Below are positions 18,436 to 25,034 of a stretch of 64,000 nucleotides of DNA, in pieces (position 1 is the first letter of the stretch; each line of letters begins with the position of its first letter). The position numbers and the translations under genes were made by a program. This DNA comes from Coriobacteriales bacterium OH1046 (GTDB lineage Bacteria; Actinomycetota; Coriobacteriia; Coriobacteriales; Atopobiaceae). The notes below the pieces were generated by a model. The model was not told the origin of the DNA. It was given only the letters and a program-made list of their open reading frames with translations, and did not search any database. The stretch spans positions 186,001-250,000 of the forward strand of contig RQYE01000001.1 of the NCBI GenBank assembly GCA_004010535.1, given 5' to 3'.

Positions 18436-18481
18436 CCAGCAGGACCCCTGGTGGCTGTACAGTCGCTGGAGGTCCTGCTGG
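18436..18481. repeat. Palindromic repeat copy B
   Basis: The 46-base element has perfect 11-base inverted arms, CCAGCAGGACC and GGTCCTGCTGG, around the core GGCTGTACAGTC (18453-18464). It could form a hairpin or cruciform over nearly its whole length. It belongs to the same family as copies A, C and D. Confidence 0.78.
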
Positions 18482-18560
18482 TGATAAAGACGCGGGAACC
18501 GCCTGTCACATGCTCGCGTTTCAGGGCATGGCACGAGAACGCCCCCGTCCACACGTTCCG

Positions 18561-18654
18561 GCCGCCAGAGGGCCTCTATCCACGAAAATCCTGTGGACAG
18601 AGGCGATGCCGTGCCATTATTCCGTGGATAGATGCCCTCCCGTACCACGGCGGC
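18561..18654. repeat. Nested inverted repeat with two competing partners for one arm
   Basis: The arm AGGGCCTCTATCCACG (18569-18584) matches the complement of CGTGGATAGATGCCCT (18623-18638) at 15 of 16 positions. Part of the same arm also matches GTGGACAGAGGC (18593-18604) at 11 of 12. The two pairings exclude each other. GCCGCC at 18561 and GGCGGC at 18649 add outer arms. Confidence 0.6.
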
Positions 18655-18742
18655 TGCAGACGAACCTTGCCGCGATAATCATGCGGATCATAGATATAGC
18701 GTCAGAGGCTTTCGATGCTCCGACAAGTTGGAATTCGCCTAC

Positions 18743-19285
18743 TCAGTTCTTTTTATTGAGCTTTAGCTGCACGCCTCTTCTATCGGCGATACTTTGAAAC
18801 ACCCTTGCCACATAAGAGCTTTTTTCCTTGCTAGGCACCGCAGATAACTCAGCATTTGACCCGATCTGATCTATTGCTTCTTGAAGTTCTGAGAGTTCTA
18901 AGAGATTGACCGTAACGCAAAAGAAAGTTTTTCTCCGACCATCATTGTAGTTGGAGAGTAGATAATCAAGGATTCGTACTTTCTCTTCCTGCTCGAGATT
19001 ATACTCGGCGATGCCCATCCTCTTCGCTTTTTCCAGATCGCGCAGTTGTCGTCTGTGCGTAATGAAAGAATCGAGATCATCGATGCTTTTATACTTCTTG
19101 CAGGGATAATCATCGCACAGGTAGCAGTATTCTATGCCTGCATGCCCCAAGCTGCACCGGGCAATGGCACACGATTGGTTGCCCTTACCACACCCGCCGC
19201 AATGTTTCCCCAAACGCATTGGACATAACCCGCAGTTCAATCCGCATAAAGATAGCAACTGATTGTCTCGTTCAAAGTTTTTCAT
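18743..19285 (-). CDS. DUF3795 cysteine-rich protein
   Basis: The protein of about 180 aa starts MKNFERDNQLL and carries a dense N-terminal cysteine cluster: CGLNCGLCPMR, CGGCGKGN, then C..C....C in the ARCSLGHAGIEYCYLCDDYPC region. This is the pattern of DUF3795 proteins, predicted to bind metal (probably zinc or Fe-S). No enzymatic role is established. The ATG at 19285 has only a weak AGG upstream; an earlier ATG at 19312 is possible. Codon use (many AAT, TTA, ATA) is clearly more AT-rich than the flanking genes, which suggests horizontal acquisition. Confidence 0.75.
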   Translation of the reverse strand: MKNFERDNQLLSLCGLNCGLCPMRLGKHCGGCGKGNQSCAIARCSLGHAGIEYCYLCDDYPCKKYKSIDDLDSFITHRRQLRDLEKAKRMGIAEYNLEQEEKVRILDYLLSNYNDGRRKTFFCVTVNLLELSELQEAIDQIGSNAELSAVPSKEKSSYVARVFQSIADRRGVQLKLNKKN

Positions 19286-19331
19286 ATAGACTGCCTGCGA
19301 ATTCCCATGCATCAGATGCCGATTCCCGGCA

Positions 19332-20171
19332 TCAAGCCTCTATTACCTCTCCGTCGGAGATCATGTCTTTGGCGGTGATATATGGGTTGTGATATCTCGT
19401 CCTCTTATCAGGCAGCCCGAGACGCCGGGTGATCATGTTATCAAGCTGCCGATACGCTTCCGGCGTTTTGAACATGATCGCCTTCGAGGGGCAATACACG
19501 ACGCAGGCATTGCACCCGACGCACCTATGATTCCATGTCGGATGTCGGTTGGAAAGGCTGATGTTCTTGCACGGGCAGATCCTACTGCATAGGCCGCAGC
19601 CGGTGCATCGGTCTGTGGTGTAGAAGCCTTTGTCATACTCATGCTGAATATTGAGGAAGGGCGCCATCATTCTGTCGAACAACTTTCTGGTCACGATAGA
19701 CATCGGCGGAAACTTGCTATGCTTTCGGGCGGCGATTTCCTTCCCAAGCGCTTTCGCGCGCCTTTCGGAATACGGAACCATGAAACGAGGTGCGGGGAAA
19801 GGCTCGTAGGCAACACATTGGCTTGCGACGCACCGTAGCGGCCTCCCGTAATGGAGACGCGTCCCCTTTTCCCTCAGGATCGCATCCATTGTCTCGAAGC
19901 ATCGGCCATGCACGGCGGCAAAGGTCGCCACCATGAATACATACGCCTTGCTGCTGACGGTCAGGCCCTCTGCAAAACACTTCATCGGTTCCGGAATATC
20001 CCATTCATAGACCGGGCAGATGAACCCGACCATATCGGCATCCGCCGCAAGATCGCTGCAAACGCCTTCCTTAACGGAGACGATCGTTGCGCCGTCGAGC
20101 TGGGAAGCGATGATCCTCGCAGCTCTCAGGCTGTTTCCGGTGCCGCTGAAGCAGAAGATCACCTTTCTCAT
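19332..20171 (-). CDS. EFR1-type flavodoxin/ferredoxin fusion protein
   Basis: The 279-aa protein begins with a flavodoxin-like domain (FSGTGNSLRAA at 8-18 is the phosphate-binding loop for FMN). It ends with a bacterial-type ferredoxin domain holding two [4Fe-4S] motifs, CTGCGLCSRICPC and CVGCNACVVYCPS. This arrangement matches the EFR1 family of putative electron carriers found in gut anaerobes; the redox partner is unknown. The ATG at 20171 follows GAGGCG and precedes the conserved MRKVIFCFSGTGNS. An upstream GTG at 20378 would add 69 residues without family similarity. It precedes the DUF3795 gene in the same direction. Confidence 0.85.
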   Translation of the reverse strand: MRKVIFCFSGTGNSLRAARIIASQLDGATIVSVKEGVCSDLAADADMVGFICPVYEWDIPEPMKCFAEGLTVSSKAYVFMVATFAAVHGRCFETMDAILREKGTRLHYGRPLRCVASQCVAYEPFPAPRFMVPYSERRAKALGKEIAARKHSKFPPMSIVTRKLFDRMMAPFLNIQHEYDKGFYTTDRCTGCGLCSRICPCKNISLSNRHPTWNHRCVGCNACVVYCPSKAIMFKTPEAYRQLDNMITRRLGLPDKRTRYHNPYITAKDMISDGEVIEA

Positions 20172-20374
20172 CTCATGCGCCTCATTCAAACTCCGATTCA
20201 TTGCCTCAGGATCATCCTGATTTCTACGGCTCCAAGAACTGGGCTGGTCTCGGGCGCCTGTTTGCCCGATGCCGTGCGTGCTCTCCGCGAATGATTCGGC
20301 CACAGGAGACATTATCGCAGATGTGCCAGAACCGGTGCAATCTCTTGGCATCAGGGACTTCAATGAGTAGGTGA

Positions 20375-20686
20375 TCACCTAGCCGTCACGCTTTTGAAGC
20401 ATGCTCGGGATATCCCATAGATCGTGCATACTGTGACAACGTACGCGGTATTATGCTCGTCATCCACCAAATAATAAACCCTACAACGCTTCACCGAGCA
20501 TCTGCGCACCTGCCTGTTTACCGCCTCGCTTGCATAGAGATCAACCCCGAGGAGTTTTGGGTTGTCCGTAATGATCTCCAGTTTCTGCTCGCACTCGTCA
20601 AGGAGCGCGCCTGCTGCGCTTGGGGCTTCAAGCGGTACGGCAATGCAGGCTTCCGTGCAGCCGACTCCAAACTCCGCAGCTTCCAA
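20375..20686 (-). pseudogene. ParE/RelE-like toxin, probably N-terminally truncated
   Basis: The frame matches the body of ParE/RelE toxins: LEAPSAAGALLDECEQKLEI, then NPKLLGVDLYASEAVNRQVRRC, then VKRCRVYYLVDDEHNTAYVVTVCTIYGISR. The first beta strand and about ten residues normally before the first helix are missing. The only possible start in frame is a TTG at 20686 with no ribosome site, and the tRNA gene begins 40 bases upstream. No antitoxin gene adjoins it on either side. I read it as a remnant; an active orphan toxin starting at TTG cannot be excluded. Confidence 0.55.
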
Positions 20687-20725
20687 GAGAAATGAGCATA
20701 GGTATATGTGAGGAGATGGGGAAAA

Positions 20726-20801
20726 TGGTGGGCCCAGTAGGATTCGAACCTACGACCAAAGGATTATGAGTCCTCTGCGCTGACCGCTGCGCCATGGGCC
20801 C
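20726..20801 (-). tRNA. tRNA with CAT anticodon (elongator Met or lysidine Ile2)
   Basis: A full 76-base cloverleaf is visible with acceptor stem GGGCCCA/TGGGCCC and anticodon loop CTCATAA (anticodon CAT). Encoded CCA is present. The C4-G69 and C5-G68 acceptor pairs and the TTGGTCG variable region resemble tRNA-Ile2, whose C34 is converted to lysidine by TilS, more than a typical elongator tRNA-Met. The identity is therefore open. Confidence 0.93.
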
Positions 20802-20846
20802 GTTCTACAAGAAAGGCGACGGAGGTTGTCCGCCGCCTCGAATCTC

Positions 20847-20922
20847 TGGTGGAGATAAGGGGGATCGAACCCCTGACCTCATGACTGCCAGTCATGCGCT
20901 CTCCCAGCTGAGCTATATCCCC
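20847..20922 (-). tRNA. tRNA-Ala (anticodon GGC)
   Basis: The 76-base sequence has acceptor stem GGGGATA/TATCTCC, D arm GCTCAGCTGGGAGAGC, anticodon stem CATGA/TCATG with loop CTGGCAG (anticodon GGC, alanine GCC codons), T arm GGTTCGATCC and an encoded CCA. It is transcribed ahead of the CAT tRNA gene 45 bases downstream, probably as one unit. Confidence 0.96.
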
Positions 20923-20940
20923 AAACGAACGCGCTCAATT

Positions 20941-20968
20941 ACTATACCAAAGTTCCGCAACTGGTCAA
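20941..20968 (-). promoter_or_regulatory. Promoter of the tRNA-Ala / tRNA-CAT unit
   Basis: On the minus strand TTGACC (20963-20968) and TATAGT (20941-20946) are separated by 16 bases. The -10 element lies 18 bases before the tRNA-Ala 5' end. Both hexamers match the sigma-70-type consensus well. Confidence 0.75.
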
Positions 20969-21039
20969 GAAGAAAGTTCGATTAAGGCTAAAATATGCAG
21001 GAGCACCCAAGCACCGCCCATCGCGCGAAAGGAATCCCT

Positions 21040-21411
21040 ATGAGCCCATCCGTCAAGAACTTCAAGAAGGCGAGCCTGCTGCTCATGATCCTCGGCCTCG
21101 TCCTGACCGTTGTGGGCATCATCCAATGCGTGCTGGGCTTCGACATCACCGATGCAGGCCTCGTCGTGGCGAGCGCTCTCAGCACCGCCATGGGCGCCAC
21201 GGGGGCGCGCAAGGCGAACGTCCCCTCCACGGTCAAGGGCTTCGCACCTCCTGCCCTTGTCCTCGGCATCCTCTGCCTCGCCGGTGCCGCGCTCTCGTAC
21301 GTCGCGCAGGCACCCTACCCCACGATCTCCTATCTCGCACTCCTCGGCGCCAACAACGGTGTGGCCGCGTTCTCTGCACGAACCGTCACGAGGGAATTGG
21401 AGCGTGTTTGA
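21040..21411 (+). CDS. Small integral membrane protein, unknown function
   Basis: The 123-aa product starts MSPSVKNFKKASLLLM and shows four hydrophobic segments (about 11-30, 36-52, 67-85 and 93-112), so it is a four-helix membrane protein. I recognise no family. The ATG at 21040 has AAAGGA seven bases upstream. It ends nine bases before the ZIP transporter start, so the two are probably co-transcribed. Base composition resembles the housekeeping genes, not the AT-rich islet beside it. Confidence 0.65.
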   Translation: MSPSVKNFKKASLLLMILGLVLTVVGIIQCVLGFDITDAGLVVASALSTAMGATGARKANVPSTVKGFAPPALVLGILCLAGAALSYVAQAPYPTISYLALLGANNGVAAFSARTVTRELERV

Positions 21412-21419
21412 CCTTGTCC

Positions 21420-22214
21420 ATGAACATCCTCATCCATCCGGAGATCCTGCAGGGAATCCTCATTCCCTTTGCGGGAACGGTGCTGGGTTCCGCCTGCGTG
21501 TTCTTCATGCGCGGCCAGCTCAGTTCCCGGCTCCTGCGGGCTTTGTCCGGGTTTGCGGCGGGCGTCATGGTCGCCGCATCCGTGTGGAGCCTGCTCATCC
21601 CCGCGCTCGAAGCGAGCGCCGATAAAGGCACCCTCGCGTTCGCCCCCGCCGCCATAGGCTTCTGGGCGGGGACCCTCTTCCTTCTTCTGCTCGACAACAT
21701 CATCCCCCACCTGCACGCCGCGACGAACGACGCCGAGGGACCCGAGAGCGGCTTTCAGAAAACCACGCTCATGATCCTCGCCGTGACGCTGCACAACATC
21801 CCCGAGGGGATGGCCGTGGGCGTTGTGCTGGCCGGATGGCTTTCCGGAGCGGGCGGGATCAGCGCGGCGGCAGGGCTCGCCCTCGCACTCGGCATCGCGA
21901 TCCAGAACTTCCCCGAAGGGGCGATCATCTCCATGCCCCTGTATGCGAACGGGGCAAGCAAAGCGAAGGCGTTCGCCAACGGAGCGCTCTCGGGCATCGT
22001 CGAGCCGATCGGGACGGTTATCACCATCCTCGTGGCCGCAGCGGTCGTCCCGGCCATGCCCTATCTCTTGAGCTTCGCGGCGGGAGCCATGATGTATGTC
22101 GTCGTCGAGGAGCTGGTGCCCGAGATGACGGTGGAGCACCATTCGAATACCGGCGCGCTCGCGTTCGCGTTCGGTTTCACGCTGATGATGACGCTCGATG
22201 TCATGCTCGGCTAA
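21420..22214 (+). CDS. ZIP family divalent metal transporter
   Basis: The 264-aa membrane protein has eight hydrophobic segments. The ZIP metal-binding helices read HNIPEGMAVG and IQNFPEGAIISMP, with the His, Asn and Glu ligands of the binuclear site in place. Together with DNIIPHLHA, this identifies a zinc/iron-regulated transporter-like protein of the bacterial ZupT/GufA type that imports Zn2+ or other divalent metals. The ATG at 21420 has a poor ribosome site. Its stop codon overlaps the stop of proS on the other strand by four bases. Confidence 0.9.
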   Translation: MNILIHPEILQGILIPFAGTVLGSACVFFMRGQLSSRLLRALSGFAAGVMVAASVWSLLIPALEASADKGTLAFAPAAIGFWAGTLFLLLLDNIIPHLHAATNDAEGPESGFQKTTLMILAVTLHNIPEGMAVGVVLAGWLSGAGGISAAAGLALALGIAIQNFPEGAIISMPLYANGASKAKAFANGALSGIVEPIGTVITILVAAAVVPAMPYLLSFAAGAMMYVVVEELVPEMTVEHHSNTGALAFAFGFTLMMTLDVMLG

Positions 22215-23923
22215 GCCCTGCTGGGGACGATCCTCTCGAGAAGGAAGGCCGCAAGCTCGGGGAAGGGCACGGCGAAGCGCTCGCCGCTCGCCCTGCACTT
22301 GACTTCCGCATCGCCGTTGGCGACGCTGCGCTTGCCGAGGATGACCTGGTAGGGGAAGCCGTAGAGATCGGCATCGGCGAATTTGACCCCCGCACGCTCA
22401 TCACGGTCGTCGACGATGAGCTCGAGCCCGGCCTGGGAGAGCTCGCCCGCAAGCTGCAGCGCGGCCGGCCATACGAGATCGTCGCCCACATTGAGGGGAA
22501 CGATCTCCACCTCGTACGGAGCAACCGAGACGGGCCAGACGATGCCCTGCCCGTCGTTGTGCTGCTCCACGACGGCGGCGAGCGTGCGCGAGACCCCGAT
22601 GCCGTAGCAGCCCATGTGGAAGGGCGTGTCCCGCCCGTTCTCGTCGGCGAAATAGGCGCCCATGGCCTCGGAGTACTTGGTGCCGAGCTGGAAGACCTGG
22701 CTGACCTCGATGCCGCGCGCCGCATGGAGCGGCTCTCCGCAGCGCGGGCAGCCGTCGCCTGCTTGGGCGCTGGCGAGGTCGAGCCATGCATCGACCGTGA
22801 AGTCGCGGCCCGCACGGGCGCCCCTGATGTGGTAGCCCACCCTATTCGCCCCGACAAGCCAGCTCCGCGCATCGCGGAGCGAGGAGTCGGCGACGATGCG
22901 GACGCGCGGATCTGCGCCGATGGGGCCCATATAGCCCTTCGCAAGGCCGTAGGCCTCGAGGGCCTCATCATCCATGAGGTCGTAGTGGCCGAAGGCGTGC
23001 TCGGCCTTCACCTCGTTGAGCTCGTGGTCGCCGGGAAGCAGGCAGAGCGTCGGCGTGCCGTCCTCGGCGATGATGGCGAAGCTCTTGCGACACGCCTGTT
23101 CCGCTATGCCGAGGAACGCGGCAAGTGAGGCGATGGTGCCCTCGCAGGGCGTCTCGATGGTCTCCGTCGCGCCGACGGCGTACTCCTCGAAGCCGATGCG
23201 GGCGCGGGCGGCCTCGATGTCGGCTGCGAAACCGCAATCGCACCAGACGAGCCCGGCCTCGCCCGCCTCGGCGAGCGCCATGAACTCCACGGAGGTGTCG
23301 CCCCCGATCTGACCGGAATCGGCGGCGACGGGGAGCGCCCTCAGGCCGCAGCGCTCGCAGATGCGCGCATAGGCGCCCTTCTGGTCCTCGTAGGACTTCT
23401 GCATGCCCTCGGCCGTGGCATCGAAGGAATAGGCGTCCTTCATGATGAATTCGCGCCCGCGCATGAGGCCGAAACGGGGCCTCATCTCGTCTCTGAACTT
23501 GTCTTGGATCTGGTAGAGCGTCACGGGGAGCTGCTTGTAGCTCCTGAGCTCGTTCTTGACGAGATCGGTGAAGGTCTCCTCGTGGGTGGGTCCGAGCGCG
23601 AAGGGGCGCTCGTGGCGATCGCTCAGGCGCATGAGCTCGGGGCCGTACTTCTCCCAACGCCCCGAATCGTGCCAGAGCTCTGCCGGCGTCATGATGGGGA
23701 CGAGCATCTCCTGGGCGCCGATGCCCGCCATCTCGTCGCGGATGATGGACTCGATCTTGAGGATGGAGCGCCATGCCAAGGGGAGGTAGCTGTAGAGGCC
23801 CGCTGCAACTTTCCGGATCATGCCGGCGCGGAGGAGCAGCCGGTGGCTCGCAAGCTCGGCCTCGGCGGGATCCTCCTTGAGGGTGGGGGCATAGGTCCTG
23901 CTCATCAATTCATAACGTGCCAC
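22211..23923 (-). CDS. proS: Prolyl-tRNA synthetase (bacterial type with editing domain)
   Basis: ProRS charges tRNA-Pro. The 570-aa chain has class II motif 1 around the N-terminal helix, motif 2 (FRDEMRPRFGLMRGREFIMKDAYSF) and motif 3 near GCYGIGVSRTLAAVVEQ. The YbaK-like insertion domain between motifs 2 and 3 (about 225-390) removes mischarged alanine. The anticodon-binding domain occupies the last 110 residues. The GTG at 23923 has AGAGGA eight bases upstream; an ATG six codons later is possible. It ends the rpsP-to-proS gene block and converges on the ZIP gene. Confidence 0.96.
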   Translation of the reverse strand: MARYELMSRTYAPTLKEDPAEAELASHRLLLRAGMIRKVAAGLYSYLPLAWRSILKIESIIRDEMAGIGAQEMLVPIMTPAELWHDSGRWEKYGPELMRLSDRHERPFALGPTHEETFTDLVKNELRSYKQLPVTLYQIQDKFRDEMRPRFGLMRGREFIMKDAYSFDATAEGMQKSYEDQKGAYARICERCGLRALPVAADSGQIGGDTSVEFMALAEAGEAGLVWCDCGFAADIEAARARIGFEEYAVGATETIETPCEGTIASLAAFLGIAEQACRKSFAIIAEDGTPTLCLLPGDHELNEVKAEHAFGHYDLMDDEALEAYGLAKGYMGPIGADPRVRIVADSSLRDARSWLVGANRVGYHIRGARAGRDFTVDAWLDLASAQAGDGCPRCGEPLHAARGIEVSQVFQLGTKYSEAMGAYFADENGRDTPFHMGCYGIGVSRTLAAVVEQHNDGQGIVWPVSVAPYEVEIVPLNVGDDLVWPAALQLAGELSQAGLELIVDDRDERAGVKFADADLYGFPYQVILGKRSVANGDAEVKCRASGERFAVPFPELAAFLLERIVPSRA

Positions 23924-23956
23924 GGGTGGTTCCTCTCGTTCGCGTACTGGAAAGGC

Positions 23957-25024
23957 TTAGCGGAAACGCACTTCGATCTCGGAGATGAGCTCGTCGACCA
24001 TGCGGCTCTCCTCCACGGTGCGGATGATCTCGCCGTGCGCGAAGAGCACGGCCTCCCCCCTGCCCGACGCGAGGCCGATATCGGCTGTACGGGCTTCTCC
24101 GGGCCCGTTCACTATGCAGCCCATGACCGCGACGGATATGGGCGCAGGCAGGCTCTCAAGGCGTCTGGAGACCTCTTCGGCGATGGGGATGAGGTCGACA
24201 TGGCAGCGGCCGCAGGTGGGACAGCTCACGAGCTCGGGGCTGCGGCGACGCATGCCGAGCGCCGAGAGCAGATCCCACGCCACCTTGACCTCCTCGATGG
24301 GATCTGCGGTGAGCGAGAGCCTCATGGTGTTGCCGATCCCCTCCTCGAGCAGGATGCCCACGCCGCAGGCATTCTTGACCGTTCCCTGGCGCAGCGTTCC
24401 CGCCTCGGTGACCCCCACGTGGAGGGGGATCTCGGGAAGAAGCGCGGCGAGGGCGCGATAGGTGGCGAGCGTGGTGGGGACGTCGTGTGCCTTTGCCGAG
24501 AGCACGATGTCGTGGAATCCGCGCTCCTGGAAATGGGCGGCGAAGGATGCGCACGAGCGCACGAGCTTCTCCGAGAGCTCGAGATCGCGCAGCTGGTCGA
24601 CGGCTTTGTCGAGCGAGCCGGCGTTGACGCCGATGCGTATGGGGATCTCGGCCGCTTTCGCGGCATCGATGACCGCATCGACCCGATCGGATGAGCCGAT
24701 GTTGCCCGGATTGATGCGGAGCGCAGCGGCACCGCGACGCGCAGCCTCTATCGCGAGCTTGTAATCGAAATGGATATCGGCGACGACCGGCAGCGGGGAG
24801 GCGGAGCAGATAGCCTCGAAGCCGTCGAGGGCGCGGGCCGATGGGACGGCGCAGCGGATGATCTCGCACCCCGCATCGGCAAGCTCGTGTATCTGGGCGA
24901 GGGTGGCTGAGGCATCCTCGGTCCTCGTCGTCGTCATGGACTGCACGCTCACGGGAGCATCGCCGCCGATGGCGACGGAGCCGCAGAGCACCTGCCTGGT
25001 TTTCGAGCGCTTCGGGGCATCCAT
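23957..25024 (-). CDS. ispG: 4-hydroxy-3-methylbut-2-en-1-yl diphosphate synthase
   Basis: IspG converts MEcPP to HMBPP in the MEP pathway using a [4Fe-4S] cluster. The N-terminal TIM barrel (GDAPVSVQSMTTT, DIHFDYKLA, LRINPGNIG) and the C-terminal cluster domain (SCPTCGRC and MGCIVNGPGEARTADIG) are complete in 355 aa. The ATG at 25024 has AAGGA six bases upstream. It follows rseP and dxr in the same operon, so two MEP steps are linked here and ispH lies at 6460-7311. Confidence 0.96.
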   Translation of the reverse strand: MDAPKRSKTRQVLCGSVAIGGDAPVSVQSMTTTRTEDASATLAQIHELADAGCEIIRCAVPSARALDGFEAICSASPLPVVADIHFDYKLAIEAARRGAAALRINPGNIGSSDRVDAVIDAAKAAEIPIRIGVNAGSLDKAVDQLRDLELSEKLVRSCASFAAHFQERGFHDIVLSAKAHDVPTTLATYRALAALLPEIPLHVGVTEAGTLRQGTVKNACGVGILLEEGIGNTMRLSLTADPIEEVKVAWDLLSALGMRRRSPELVSCPTCGRCHVDLIPIAEEVSRRLESLPAPISVAVMGCIVNGPGEARTADIGLASGRGEAVLFAHGEIIRTVEESRMVDELISEIEVRFR

Positions 25025-25034
25025 GGCGGGTCCT

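Larger units (their letters stand above)
18297..18742. other. 446-base gene-free region with terminator, repeats and nested inverted repeats
   Basis: No coding sequence is supported here. The stretch holds the tRNA-Val terminator (18308-18338), palindromic repeats A and B, a cluster of four DnaA-box-like nonamers within a nested inverted repeat (18545-18654), and then about 80 AT-richer bases with nothing recognisable up to the end of the DUF3795 gene. Confidence 0.7.

Noticed and set aside
18340-18481. A CRISPR array
   Set aside because: There are only two units, each an extended palindrome, with no regular short spacers and no cas genes.
18545-18654. A chromosomal origin of replication
   Set aside because: DnaA-like nonamers are present, but dnaA, dnaN, recF, gyrB and an AT-rich unwinding region are not nearby.
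20172-20378. A 69-residue N-terminal extension of the EFR1 protein from a GTG overlapping the toxin-like stop
   Set aside because: The extension has no family similarity, and the ATG at 20171 has a ribosome site and begins at the conserved flavodoxin strand.
23924-23956. A T-box leader for proS, and likewise for glyQ (47964-47992)
   Set aside because: The gaps upstream of these synthetase genes are only about 30 bases, too short for a T-box.
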